Of a DNA stretch of 64,000 bases, positions 54,814 to 63,600 are shown one piece after another. The notes under the pieces were generated by a model, which saw nothing but the letters and a program-made list of their open reading frames with translations, did no database searches and was not told where the DNA came from. This DNA comes from Arthrobacter sp. PAMC25284 (lineage in GTDB: Bacteria; Actinomycetota; Actinomycetes; Actinomycetales; Micrococcaceae): NCBI RefSeq assembly GCF_019443425.1, contig NZ_CP080382.1:1-64000 (forward strand), in the 5' to 3' direction. Positions within the stretch are counted from its first letter, which is position 1. Each line of letters begins with the position of its first letter. Both the position numbers and the translations under genes were made by a program.

Positions 54814-56292
54814 ATGACGGTACCCATGTCCGTACAAGAAAATATCAGAAGGCTGGACTCCCAGGGAGTCCCGGGCCGGGAGATCGCGCGCAGGCTCGGC
54901 GTTAGCCGGTCCTCGGTGACCAAATACGCCGATCAGGAGAACTACTCCCCTGAACCGCCGGTGCCGCTGGCCCGGCACGGGGCTTCGGTGCTCACCGGGT
55001 TCGAGCACATTATCGAAGCGTGGCTCACCGAGGACCAGCGCCGGAACCGCAAGCAACGGCATACGGCCAAACGCGTCTTTGACCGGCTCGTGGATGAGCA
55101 TGGTTTCACCGGCACGTATTCCCCGGTGCAGCGGTCCGTGAAGAAATGGACGGCCCGCAACAGGATCGCTGGTGAAGGTTTCACCGAGTTGGTGTGGCCG
55201 GCCGGGACCGCGCAGGTCGACTTCGGGCAGGCCGAGGCGATCATCGCCGGGATCCGGCAGGTCCTTCACATCCTGGTGGTGACCTTCCCGTTCTCGAACA
55301 TGCGCTTCGTCCAGGCATACCGCGGCGAAACCGCCGAATGCGTCTGCCACGGACTGCGGAAGGTGTTCGAGCACATCGGGGCCGCACCGAGGCACCTGGT
55401 CTTTGATAACGCCACCGGCATCGGGCGCCGGGTGGGCACCAGGGTCGTGGAGACGAAACTGTTCGGGGCGTTCAAGCTTCACTACCGCTCCGAATCCCGC
55501 TACTGCAACCCGTACTCCGGGCATGAAAAAGGGAACGTGGAAAACGCGGTCGGGTTCCTGCGCCGTAACCTCATGGTTCCCGAACCCGTGGCCTCCAGCC
55601 TGCAGGCCTTGAACGAGGTGCTCATGGCCCGGTGCGACGCGTTGGCCACCACCACGCATTACCGCAAGGGCCTGCCCCTGGGCGAGCTGTTCACCCACGA
55701 CGTTGCCTCATCCCTGGCGTTGCCCGGGGTCGGGTTCGACCCGGTGCGCTACGAATCGCGCAAGGCCGACAAGACCGGGAACCTGCTCATTGACGGGAAC
55801 ACCTACGCCGCCGGGTCCTCCTTCCATGGGCGGATGCTCACCGTGGGACTCCGCCACGACGTGGTTCAAATCCTCGATGAGCACTCCGAACCGATCCGGT
55901 CCTTTGACCGGGTGTTCGGCCGGCAGGCGACAACGATCTTCGACCCCGCCTCCCTGGTCCCGCTGCTGGTGACCAAGCCCGGCGCCTGGAGCCATTCCCC
56001 GTTACGGGCCCTGGTCACCGACCCGGTCCGCGACTGGATCGATGCCGCGGCACCCACGGACCGTCGCCGCCTGCTCAACGCGGTGGATGCCGCGACCGGG
56101 TCCGCCGGCTTCGACGCCGCGATGGCCGCCGCCGACACGCTGATCCGGCGCGGGGACCAACCGGACATGGCAGCCCTGGGAATGCTCGCCCGCCGGTTAG
56201 CCCACGGCACCGAACCGGCCGCCGCCAACGTGGACTTAAGCGTCTATGACACCTTCACCACCCTGAACACGAACACCGGAGAAGTCGCATGA
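54814..56292 (+). CDS. istA: IS21-family transposase IstA
   Basis: 492 aa from ATG 54814 (GGAAAG before it; ATG 54826 is possible). N-terminal HTH: RLDSQGVPGREIARRLGVSR SSVTKYA. The integrase core has the DDE residues in GTAQVDFGQAEAIIAG, RHLVFDNATGIGRRVG and GHEKGNVENAVGFLRRN. The C-terminal beta domain is present (YAAGSSFHGRMLTVGLRHDV). It overlaps istB by ATGA. It appears complete, and its promoter region is displaced by the ISL3 insertion. Confidence 0.95.
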   Translation: MTVPMSVQENIRRLDSQGVPGREIARRLGVSRSSVTKYADQENYSPEPPVPLARHGASVLTGFEHIIEAWLTEDQRRNRKQRHTAKRVFDRLVDEHGFTGTYSPVQRSVKKWTARNRIAGEGFTELVWPAGTAQVDFGQAEAIIAGIRQVLHILVVTFPFSNMRFVQAYRGETAECVCHGLRKVFEHIGAAPRHLVFDNATGIGRRVGTRVVETKLFGAFKLHYRSESRYCNPYSGHEKGNVENAVGFLRRNLMVPEPVASSLQALNEVLMARCDALATTTHYRKGLPLGELFTHDVASSLALPGVGFDPVRYESRKADKTGNLLIDGNTYAAGSSFHGRMLTVGLRHDVVQILDEHSEPIRSFDRVFGRQATTIFDPASLVPLLVTKPGAWSHSPLRALVTDPVRDWIDAAAPTDRRRLLNAVDAATGSAGFDAAMAAADTLIRRGDQPDMAALGMLARRLAHGTEPAAANVDLSVYDTFTTLNTNTGEVA

Positions 56293-57020
56293 ACCCGATC
56301 ACCGTCCAAGACATCCTCGAAGCGGGCAAACATGCCTCACTGACCGGCAGCGTGTTGACCGAATGGGCCGAGAAAGGCACCCCGAAACAACGCGAATACC
56401 TCCACGGGGTCCTGCTGGCCGAACACGAATCCCGGCAGGAATCACGCCGCCAACGATTGCTGAAATCCGCGAGGCTCCCTGCCCTGAAAACACTCACGGG
56501 ATTCGACTACACCAGTGTCAGGTTCCCCGAGGACTACGGCCGCGAACCCCTCGAATCCCTGGAGTTCATCAACCGGGCCCAGGACCTGGTCCTCTACGGG
56601 GATGTCGGCACCGGCAAAACCCACATGGCCACCGCCCTGGTCGCAGCCGCCTGCCGACAAGGCATCCCGGCCAGGTTCTTCACCACCTCAGCCCTGGTCA
56701 TGATGCTGCGCCGCGCCAAGGACGAGGACCGGCTGGACAAGGAGCTCGCCTCCCTGGCCAAAAACCAGCTCCTGGCCATCGATGAACTGGGCTACCTCCC
56801 GATCGATACCGAAGGGGCCAGGCTCCTGTTCCAAGTCATCGCGGACGGCTACGAGAAACGCAGCCTCATCATCACCACCAACCTCGAGTTCTCCCGCTGG
56901 GGAACGGTGTTCGGGGACGACAACATGGCCGCGGCCGTCATCGACCGGCTGGTGCACCACGGACGGCTCCTGCAGTTCCGTGGTGAGTCCTACCGGGTCA
57001 AAAATGCCCTGATGAAATAA
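56289..57020 (+). CDS. istB: IS21-family helper ATPase IstB
   Basis: 243 aa AAA+ protein that works with IstA. The Walker A region is VLYGDVGTGKTHMATALVAA, Walker B is QLLAIDELGYLPID, and sensor elements are SLIITTNLEFSRWG and DRLVHHGRLLQFRGESYR. Complete. About 85 nt separate its stop from the right end of the element, which contains repeated GGCCTGGAAACG/GGCCTGATTCTTAGC terminal motifs. Confidence 0.95.
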   Translation: MNPITVQDILEAGKHASLTGSVLTEWAEKGTPKQREYLHGVLLAEHESRQESRRQRLLKSARLPALKTLTGFDYTSVRFPEDYGREPLESLEFINRAQDLVLYGDVGTGKTHMATALVAAACRQGIPARFFTTSALVMMLRRAKDEDRLDKELASLAKNQLLAIDELGYLPIDTEGARLLFQVIADGYEKRSLIITTNLEFSRWGTVFGDDNMAAAVIDRLVHHGRLLQFRGESYRVKNALMK

Positions 57021-57113
57021 CCAAAACGCTGAAATGGCCTGGAAACGTGCCGAGGTGGCCTGATTCTTAGCGCTGAAATGGCCTACTTAAAGTTGACGAA
57101 ACACATCATTTGC

Positions 57114-57479
57114 TTAGTGCGTGAAGTTCGGGCTTTGGATGGCGTCGAGGATGGCTTGCTGGTCGGCGGCGATGTCGGGCGCGAATGTCTGGGTGGTGCC
57201 GTTGATGGCGATGGTTGCCGAGCGCAGCGGCCGGAGTTGCTTGACCACGTTCGCGATGGCGAGCCCTGTTCTGTTCTGGACGGTTCGGGAGAGGGCAAGC
57301 GCGGTGAATACGATCGTCAGGTGCGCCTCGATCGCGTCCCGGGTGCGGTGGAACATGGGCCTGGCACGCAGGTCCGTCTTGCTCATTCGGAAGGACTGCT
57401 CGACGTGCCACAGTTCGTGGTAGGAGCCAATGACTTCTGACGAGGCCATGACGGCCGCGGGGATGTTCGTCACGTAGCC
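57114..57479 (-). pseudogene. IS1634-like transposase, C-terminal fragment
   Basis: Reads VTNIPAAVMASSEVIGSYHE, LWHVEQSFRMSKTDLRARPM, FHRTRDAIEAHLTIVFTALA, the conserved end of IS1634/IS4-type transposases including the YHELWHVEQSFR catalytic-Glu region. It continues exactly from GLKGY of the fragment at 61109-62380, across the IS21 element B insertion and its GTAGCC target duplication. Stop at 57114. Confidence 0.88.
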
Positions 57480-57613
57480 TGTCAATGGCCAATTGTTTGT
57501 GCCCACGGGCGGCCAGCAAAAATGCCCGCTGGTGGCCATGAAAACTGCCCACTCATGGCCACCAGATCTGCCCACCGGGTGTTCGGCGGCGTTGGCCATG
57601 TTGGGGTGCGGGT

Positions 57614-58033
57614 TTAGTTCATTGGGGTGACTCCTTTTCCGGCCAGGGCCTGGCTGAGGCGGATCGATTCTCCTGAGGTTTGGCAGACGTGCGCGTGGTG
57701 CAGCAGCCGGTCGACGGTGGCGGTGGCGAGGGTTTTGGGCATGAGCTCGTCAAAACCGGCCGGATGTAGGTTCGAGGAGACCGCGATGGAGCGCTTCTCG
57801 TAGGCGGCGTCGACGAGGCGGTAGAGCCCCTCGGCCGCGTCGGTGCCCACCGGCAACAGGCCTATGTCATCGACCACCACCAAATCTGCCCGCAGGATCC
57901 GGGCGACAACTTTGGTAACGCTGTCATCGGAGCGGTGGGCGCGCATGAGAGCGCCGAGGTCCTCGAGCCGGAACCACGCGACCCGCAGGCCGGCCTCGAC
58001 GGCCTGTTGAATACTGGCTTCCAAGGGAGCCAC
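57614..58033 (-). pseudogene. IstB C-terminal fragment of IS21 element B
   Basis: About 139 codons: VTKVVARILRADLVVVDDIG LLPVG (Walker B), AYEKRSIAVSSNLHPAGFDE and ATVDRLLHHAHVCQTSGESI. The Walker A half is missing because the upstream part was replaced by foreign IS21 sequence at about 58034. It cannot be an active ATPase. Confidence 0.85.
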
Positions 58034-58440
58034 CTGCCGTGCGCTTCAGAGCCAGCTGCCCAGATCGCGGATCGTATCGTTCAGCGCCACGATTGGCGTG
58101 GTTGAGAGCCACCTGAAAAGCTCCTCCCACCATGTGATGGCCACGTGGTGGGAGGAGTACCGGTAATGGTACGGAAGATCAAGGCGAAACTTGTCTTGCA
58201 GTTACGAAATCAGGGTTTGTCAGGCAGGTCGATCGCCTCGGCTCAGGGCATCGCGCGCAATAGCATTCAGGCGGTGCTCGATGCAGCGGACCGGCTCGGC
58301 GTCGTCTGGGATGACGTCGCGGAGCTGTCGGAAGCCGAGGTGTATGCGGCCGTGTTCCCTGGCCGCGGCGTTTATGAGAGCGTCTTCGTGCAGCCGGACT
58401 GGCCCCGGGTTCACACTGAGTTGGCCCGGGTCGGGGTGAC
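58034..58440 (+). pseudogene. IstA N-terminal fragment of a third IS21-family element (C)
   Basis: From ATG 58166 it reads MVRKIKAKLVLQLRNQGLSG, RSIASAQGIARNSIQAVLDA, then LSEAEVYAAVFPGRGVYESV and WPRVHTELARVGVTL, the start of a different IS21 subgroup. It then runs into the antisense of element B istA at about 58437. Its leader contains CTCCTCCCAC/GTGGGAGGAG, a stable hairpin (58112-58158). It lies opposite to, and replaces, the istA-istB junction of element B. Confidence 0.75.
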
Positions 58441-59547
58441 GTTGATGACCTGCTCGTCGGGCCCGGCGCCGTGGGCGCGGACGAACACCCGGGAGCCGAG
58501 CAGATACGCCGGAACGGAGTATTGGCCGTTTTCGAAGGTGACCATTGGTGTGTTCTCCGGGACGGTGCGGGAGAGCCCGAACGCGACGGTGTGCGCGGCG
58601 TCCGGGATCCGGTGCAACCGCGGCGCCTCCTCGGTGAGCATCGCGGCGGGTTTGCGCCGGGTAGCCCGGTGTTCACGATGGTTGACCTCGTCCATGAACG
58701 ACTGGCACGCCTGTTCGAGCTCGGCGAACGAAGCGTACTCGGCACGCAGGTTGGTGTCCTTGGGCACGATGTCTGCCTTGGCGAGCTTCACCGAGGACTC
58801 CACGCCGCCCTTGGACGCAGGATCCGCCGGCTGGCAGGTCAGCACCGTCACCCCGTAATGGCGGGCGAAGTCGACCGTCTGCTGGTTACGGACCGGGACC
58901 CCGGCAACGTGGGACACCGTCACGGTCTTCTCGTTATCCGTCAGAACGTAGGTCGGGGCGCCGCCCAGGACCCGCAAGCTGCGGTCAAGAGCTGCGAACA
59001 CACTCGGCGCCGTCCGGTCCCGCAGCGCGATCACGATCCTGAAGCGGGACCAGGCCAGCCAGGCCACGAACAAAACGGTCTTCTTCCCCTCGATCACGGG
59101 GCCGTCGCCGAAATCGTACTGAAGCCACATGCCCGGTTCCGTGATCCACGGCCGGTGCACCCGGACGTGGCCGAGCCGCCAGGCGGCGCGGACCTGGGCG
59201 ACGGCCCGGCGGGTTGAGCGCTCCGAGCCCTCGTAGCCGAGGGCCAGGAGTTTCTGGTGGGCTTTGTCGGCGCGGATCTTGCCCTTGGAGGCCTCGATCC
59301 ATTCCTCGATCTTGGGCAGGAACGCATCGGTGACCCGGCCCCGGTAGACCGGTTCGGCGATCGGCTGGCCCGCGTCCCTGGCAGCGACGTGCCTGGCGAC
59401 CGTGTGGTGCGAGCAGCCGGTGAGTTCCGCGGCGGCGCGCAACGATCCGGTCAGATCATACGCAGCAAGTATTTCCATGATTTCTCCGTCAAACTTCATT
59501 AGGGCCTCTTCCCGGGCGACTTTGGTGCGACTAGACACCGTCATCAA
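58411..59547 (-). pseudogene. IstA of IS21 element B, 3'-truncated
   Basis: 378 codons of a normally longer transposase. HTH part: LRAAAELTGCSHHTVARHVA. Integrase core: MWLQYDFGDGPVIEGKKTVL, PTYVLTDNEKTVTV and PASKGGVESSVKLAKADI, so all three DDE acidic positions are present. The C-terminal domain breaks off after GAGPDEQVINVTP, where foreign IS21 sequence begins. ISL3 copy 2 is inserted about 30 nt upstream of the start. Confidence 0.88.
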
Positions 59548-59615
59548 ACCCCGGGGAGAGGCTCCCGCCGCTTAAGGGCTCATCAACTTTTAGCGTGGCG
59601 TCCTTCAAATGAAGG

Positions 59616-59675
59616 GGCTCGTAGCCCTGCGAGCATAGGTGTTGTCGAGACATCTATTGCTGAGGACTACGAGCC
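59616..59675 (+). promoter_or_regulatory. Leader inverted repeat of ISL3 transposase
   Basis: GGCTCGTAG (59616-59624) and CTACGAGCC (59667-59675) bracket the leader and end right before the TTG start codon. The same arms occur in ISL3 copy 1 and in the unrelated-sequence ISL3 remnant at about 52669-52732, so the pairing is conserved between different ISL3 members. It could be an RNA hairpin that limits translation or an internal transposase site. Confidence 0.45.
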
Positions 59676-60953
59676 TTGTTACAGATTACGCAGACGCGCG
59701 ATGCCGCGTCGATTCTGTTCAATTTGGAGGGCCATGTTGTGCTCTCCGCAGAGCGTACCGGCGACACCCGCACTGTGCTGGTCGAGCCGATCGAGCGGGA
59801 AGGAGCCTGCCCTGACTGCGGCGTGATGTCCTCCCGGATCCAGGCCCGCCCGGTCCACCGGGTCCGGGACGTCCCGTGTGGCGGGTCGCCGGTGGAGGTC
59901 AGGGTCCGGAAGCGACGGCTGGCGTGTCTGGAACCGCAGTGTCCGCGCCGGTCCTTCGTGCAGACCACCGATGAGATTCCGCTGCGTTCGAGGCTGACCA
60001 GCAGGCTGGTGGCCGGCATGGTCGCTGCCCTGTCCGCGGAGCTTCGGGCCGTGTCCCGGGTGGCCGGCGCCTCGGGTGTGTCGTGGACGACGGTCATGCG
60101 TGTCATGGAGGACACGGCCGTGGTGGACGGCGGCGTGGACCGAAGACTGGTCCGCCGGCTGGGCGTTGACGAGCATCGCTTCCGTCGGGTCCGGTACCTG
60201 AAAAACGAAGCCGGCAAAGTCACCCGGGTGGAGCCCTGGTCGATCGTGTTCACGGACCTGGACACCGGGGCGATCCTGGACATCGTGGACGGCCGCCGCG
60301 GCCAGGCGGTGCGGGACTGGATCGGAGCCCGGCCGCGCTGGTGGCGCAACAGGGTCGAATTGGTGGCGATGGACATGTCCACCGAGTTTCGCCGGGCCGT
60401 CCGCAAGGTTCTGCCCAAGGCGGCCATCACCGTGGACCACTGGCACGTGGTGGCGCGGGCGAACCAAATGGTCACCGAGGTCCGCCGGCGCCGCGCGCAT
60501 GACCTCCACGGCCGGCGGGGCCGGGCCACGGATCCGGCCTGGAAATACCGGAAACTGCTGACCTGCAACCAGGAGAACATGTCTTCCGCCCAGCGCGGAA
60601 GAATGCAGGAAATCATCGCCTCCGACGTTGAGCTCGGCGTCATCTGGGGCATCAAGGAACACGTCCGCCAACTACTGAAGACCGATCACATCGACGGCTT
60701 CCACCGCGCCTGGGCCGAACTCGAACACGCCGTCAAAGCGACCAGAATGCGGGAGGCCAAATCACTATTCACGACCCTGAAGATGTGGCGCAAGGAGCTG
60801 CTCACGTTCTGCCGGACCAGGGTCACAAATGCACGCAGCGAGGCGGCGAACCTCAGCGCCAAGAACCTCAAACGGGCCGCCCGCGGATACCGGAATCATG
60901 AGCATTACCGGCTCCGGTTATTGTTGTACACGGCAGCCCAACAGGCATGCTGA
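59676..60953 (+). CDS. ISL3-family transposase, copy 2
   Basis: 425 aa, identical to the product of 53384-54661, with the zinc-binding N-terminus, helix-turn-helix and complete DDE domain. Intact, so the element is probably still active in this genome. Start TTG directly after the leader hairpin arm. Confidence 0.93.
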   Translation: MLQITQTRDAASILFNLEGHVVLSAERTGDTRTVLVEPIEREGACPDCGVMSSRIQARPVHRVRDVPCGGSPVEVRVRKRRLACLEPQCPRRSFVQTTDEIPLRSRLTSRLVAGMVAALSAELRAVSRVAGASGVSWTTVMRVMEDTAVVDGGVDRRLVRRLGVDEHRFRRVRYLKNEAGKVTRVEPWSIVFTDLDTGAILDIVDGRRGQAVRDWIGARPRWWRNRVELVAMDMSTEFRRAVRKVLPKAAITVDHWHVVARANQMVTEVRRRRAHDLHGRRGRATDPAWKYRKLLTCNQENMSSAQRGRMQEIIASDVELGVIWGIKEHVRQLLKTDHIDGFHRAWAELEHAVKATRMREAKSLFTTLKMWRKELLTFCRTRVTNARSEAANLSAKNLKRAARGYRNHEHYRLRLLLYTAAQQAC

Positions 60954-61108
60954 ACACCTGCCACCACGTCAAAAGTGGAAGAGCCCGCTTAAGCGGCAGG
61001 GTTCAGTAAGGAAGTGGGCAGATCTCATGGCCACCGACGGGCAGTTTTCATGGCCGTCAGTGGGCAGTTCCGTGGCCGCCTATGGGCAGTTTTTCATGGC
61101 CGCTAACA

Positions 61109-62380
61109 GTAGCCCTTGAGGCCGGCCAGTTGCCGGGCACGTGTCAGTGATGCCTCGTCCAGGCTCCGCGCCCCGCCGCTGGTCTTGACGAATCGCGGGG
61201 TCCGGGCCGCTTTCTGGCCGTCAATGACTTCACGGGCTCGGCTCTCCTGAAGCGCGAGGGTGGCGGTATCACGGGCGGCTCTTTTGCGGGAGTAGGCCCA
61301 CACGGCCCGCCACGAGCCGGGGTGCGTTCCGGGGTCCCAGACGGGTTCGGCGCGGAGGTCGGGATTGTTCTCGTTCCTGTGGCCAGTTCTGGGGGTGAGG
61401 GTGTCGATCAGCTGCCCGTCGGTAAACGCGTCGCCGTGCCAGCGGAAGTGCGAGGCCAGATCGGCCGGGGCCTTGGTCATCCGGGAACCGACGATGAACC
61501 GCAGGTCCGCCTCATCCAGCTCACGCAGGTTCGAAGACGAGAGCATGCCGGCGTCCGCGACGACAACCATGTCGGCCAGGTTGTGGCGGGCCTGGAACTG
61601 CTTGATGATCGGGACGATGGTCGCGGTCTCGGCCTTGTTGCCTTCGAAGCAGCCGATCTCCAGCGGGAACCCGCCACGGTCCACGAGCAGGCCAACCACG
61701 ATTTGCGGGTCGACGCGACGCTCCTTGGAGTACCCGACCTTTCGCAGTTCATCTTCCTTTTCGGCCTCGAAGTACAGCGTGGTGACGTCGTAGAGCACCA
61801 GGGAAACATCCCCGCTGGTGCTGGCGTGCTGGAAGCACCAGGTCGCGATCAGGTCGCGGTACTTACCCGCCCCGGCCCGGCCAAGGGTGCGTTTCATCGT
61901 TGCGTAACTGGCCGGGGCCCGGCCCAGGTCCCGCAGGACCCTGCCGGTATCAAGCAACGATGTCGGTTCCACGACCCGGGCGATCACTAAGTCGCGGAAC
62001 ACCTCATCACCGAGACCGTCGAAGCCCAATGCCGTAAACACCCCGGCCAACGCACCGAACAGGATCCGCGAGTCGGTGCCGACCACGCGACCCGGACCGT
62101 CACGGCCAGCAGGCACCGCCGTGCCGGCCGCGGCGAACAAGCCCGACCCTACCGGGGTGACCAGCGCCTTCACCGGCGGTGCCGGAACGACACCAAGATC
62201 GAAAACACCCTGGGCCGGGTCCTCCAGCAGCTCACTGGCGCGCTGGAGCAGCACGCCGAGCTCGGCTTCCGAATGCGCCGATCCGATGTGCTCCACGATC
62301 CGCTGACGGCCCCGCACGTACTCGGCGATCTGCACCGCCGTCGCTCCCGAGGCCGTCAGCACCCGCCTGATGAACACCAC
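61109..62380 (-). pseudogene. IS1634-like transposase, N-terminal fragment
   Basis: About 424 codons from ATG 62380: MVFIRRVLTASGATAVQIAE, RQRIVEHIGSAHSEAELGVL, VSLVLYDVTTLYFEAE (first catalytic Asp region), GGFPLEIGCFEGNKAETATI and MVVVADAGMLSSSNLRELDE (second Asp). It breaks at RARQLAGLKGY, where IS21 element B begins. The missing end is at 57114-57479. Confidence 0.9.
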
Positions 62381-62492
62381 ACGGCGACCCTAGGCCAAAT
62401 CCTTAGTGCGTGAAAAGACACAAATCAGAACACATCACCGCAGGTCACAGCCGCAGCCCATCCCCAAGTCACGCCCCGTGAGCCAAGTCAGG

Positions 62493-62760
62493 TTAAGAGA
62501 TACAAGCCTTCAAACCCGCCATCAATGCCATGCTGACGGGAGACCTCAGCGCCAAGGAAGCAGCACCATACCGCCCGCAGGGAATTGGCCCGGCTGATCG
62601 AGGAGCACGGAGGGGAGGATCCGTCGTATTCCAAGGTGCGTGACTACGTGCGGTTCCGCCGGGCGCAGATCGATGTGAAAGTCGGCCGCCGGGTTGAGGT
62701 TTTTGTGCCACAGGGACACGAGCCAGGCGCTGAACTCCCGAACCCACATTCCCCGAATGG
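62493..62760 (+). pseudogene. IstA internal fragment of a fourth IS21-family element
   Basis: In two frames it reads KPAINAMLTGDLSA and then APRKQHHTARRELARLIEEH, GGEDPSYSKVRDYVRFRRAQ, IDVKVGRRVEVFVPQGHEPG, a standard IstA segment just before the DDE core. A small deletion at about 62552 breaks the frame. It ends where the AT-rich hydrolase region begins. Confidence 0.7.
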
Positions 62761-62820
62761 CCCTCGACCTGTGCTAAAACCCCCACGATACTCGACATTG
62801 TATAATACAACAGAGATTGG

Positions 62821-63600
62821 TCAACTTAGTATTGAGTTGAGTGTGGAAAACAAGAATCCCGGAAAATACCTGCCTACCTCTGAATGGAGTTCATATTCCT
62901 GAACATCCAAAACATGATCTGCGCCCATTTCTTTAAGAAGCTCGACAAAAGGCACTACATGACCTTTATAGTGGTGATCTCCTCTGCCTACGTGCAAATA
63001 AATCTGTGGTATATAAGTTGCTCTCTCTAGTTCAATAGGTAGCAACGTATTTAGAAATTCCCTATCCACGTCGGACAGTCCTCCAGAGATGTATTCTCCT
63101 ACATCTCTATGGTTATTGAAAACAAAGTTCCCCAGTCTAGTTTGAGGAGCCGCGGAAATGACATGGCCAAAACTGTATTTTATGCCAAAATATAGTGCTG
63201 CAAACCCGCCTTTGCTAGATCCCATTGAAATAATATGCTTAGTATCGAATCCGTGTTCTCTACTCAGATCCCTAATAAGCGCGATTACAGATTCTTCCAC
63301 CGCAAAATCTCTATTTCGCCCTAAGTAGTAACTAGCTGACGGACCATACTCGTCCAAAATAAATAGTCTATTACAAGCTACAGGAGAAAGTGTTCTAACA
63401 TAATTATAGACTGGTGAATGTCCGATTTTTGGGATGGCAGAAAATACAACTATCAGATATTTGCTTTCAGTTGTTGATTTCTGAAACAAATAGTGAAGCT
63501 TGAGTTTAGCTTTATCGTAGCTCCTCTCACCAGGAAACCCGGAACCTTTAACTTCTTCAAACTCGATGCTATCTGTTGTCTCGGAATCAAAATTTGTCAT
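62821..63600 (-). CDS. Asp2-like serine hydrolase, third of three (AT-rich, probably transferred)
   Basis: 259 aa, intact. Shared elements: KHIISMGSSKGGFAALYFGI (nucleophile elbow), VISAAPQTRLGNFVF and HVGRGDHHYKGHVVPFVELL. Upstream parts are YLIVVFSAIPKIG and RLFILDEYGPSASYYLGRNR. No signal peptide. Unlike every other gene here it is AT-rich with many ATA, AGA and TTA codons, pointing to acquisition from a low-GC donor. It is stranded beyond the IS pile, away from the glycosyltransferases its homologues follow. Confidence 0.75.
   Translation of the reverse strand: MTNFDSETTDSIEFEEVKGSGFPGERSYDKAKLKLHYLFQKSTTESKYLIVVFSAIPKIGHSPVYNYVRTLSPVACNRLFILDEYGPSASYYLGRNRDFAVEESVIALIRDLSREHGFDTKHIISMGSSKGGFAALYFGIKYSFGHVISAAPQTRLGNFVFNNHRDVGEYISGGLSDVDREFLNTLLPIELERATYIPQIYLHVGRGDHHYKGHVVPFVELLKEMGADHVLDVQEYELHSEVGRYFPGFLFSTLNSILS

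Larger units (their letters stand above)
53142..57105 (+). mobile_element. IS21-family element A, containing an ISL3-family insertion
   Basis: Ends TGTGTGATCGACT and (complement) TGTGTTTCGTCAACT, with GTAGGCC-TTTCAG repeats inside both ends. Flanked by a 7-bp target duplication TCATTTG at 53135-53141 and 57106-57112, which lies inside the IS1634-like element close to its left end. It carries istA (54814-56292) and istB (56289-57020), both intact. An ISL3 element sits in its leader. About 2.5 kb without that insertion. Confidence 0.85.
59577..60985 (+). mobile_element. ISL3-family element, copy 2 (1409 bp)
   Basis: Same sequence as copy 1 in inverted orientation, with its own 8-bp target duplication CGCTTAAG at 59569-59576 and 60986-60993. 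Different target duplications prove two separate transposition events. The pair forms a 1.4-kb inverted repeat 4.8 kb apart, able to recombine. Confidence 0.93.
57480..61108 (-). mobile_element. IS21-family element B, internally rearranged and containing ISL3 copy 2
   Basis: Ends TGTCAATGGCC and (complement) TGTTAGCGGCC, both followed by several GGCCAxxAAAACTGCCC repeats. The 6-bp target duplication GTAGCC lies at 57474-57479 and 61109-61114. The element encodes istA and istB on the minus strand, but the middle has been replaced by a piece of a third IS21 element (about 58034-58440), leaving istA without its end and istB without its beginning. ISL3 copy 2 sits upstream of istA. Confidence 0.85.
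53124..62492 (-). mobile_element. IS1634-like element, interrupted by two IS21-family elements
   Basis: Terminal inverted repeats of 14 bp: CCTGACTTGGCTCA at 53124-53137 and its complement at 62479-62492. Without the insertions the element is about 1.8 kb with one transposase on the minus strand, now split into 61109-62380 (N-terminal part) and 57114-57479 (C-terminal part). Its outer flanks differ (an ISL3 remnant on the left, an istA remnant on the right) and show no target duplication, so the ends have been rearranged since insertion. Confidence 0.75.

Noticed and set aside
53352..60985. Duplicate ISL3 copies as an assembly artefact
   Set aside because: Each copy has its own perfect 8-bp target duplication (TCCTTACG and CGCTTAAG), which an artefact would not create.
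62793..62813. TATAAT-containing palindrome as a promoter
   Set aside because: TTGTATAATACAA lies just beyond the 3' end of the minus-strand hydrolase and would fire only into its antisense; a weak terminator or chance AT-rich sequence is more likely.
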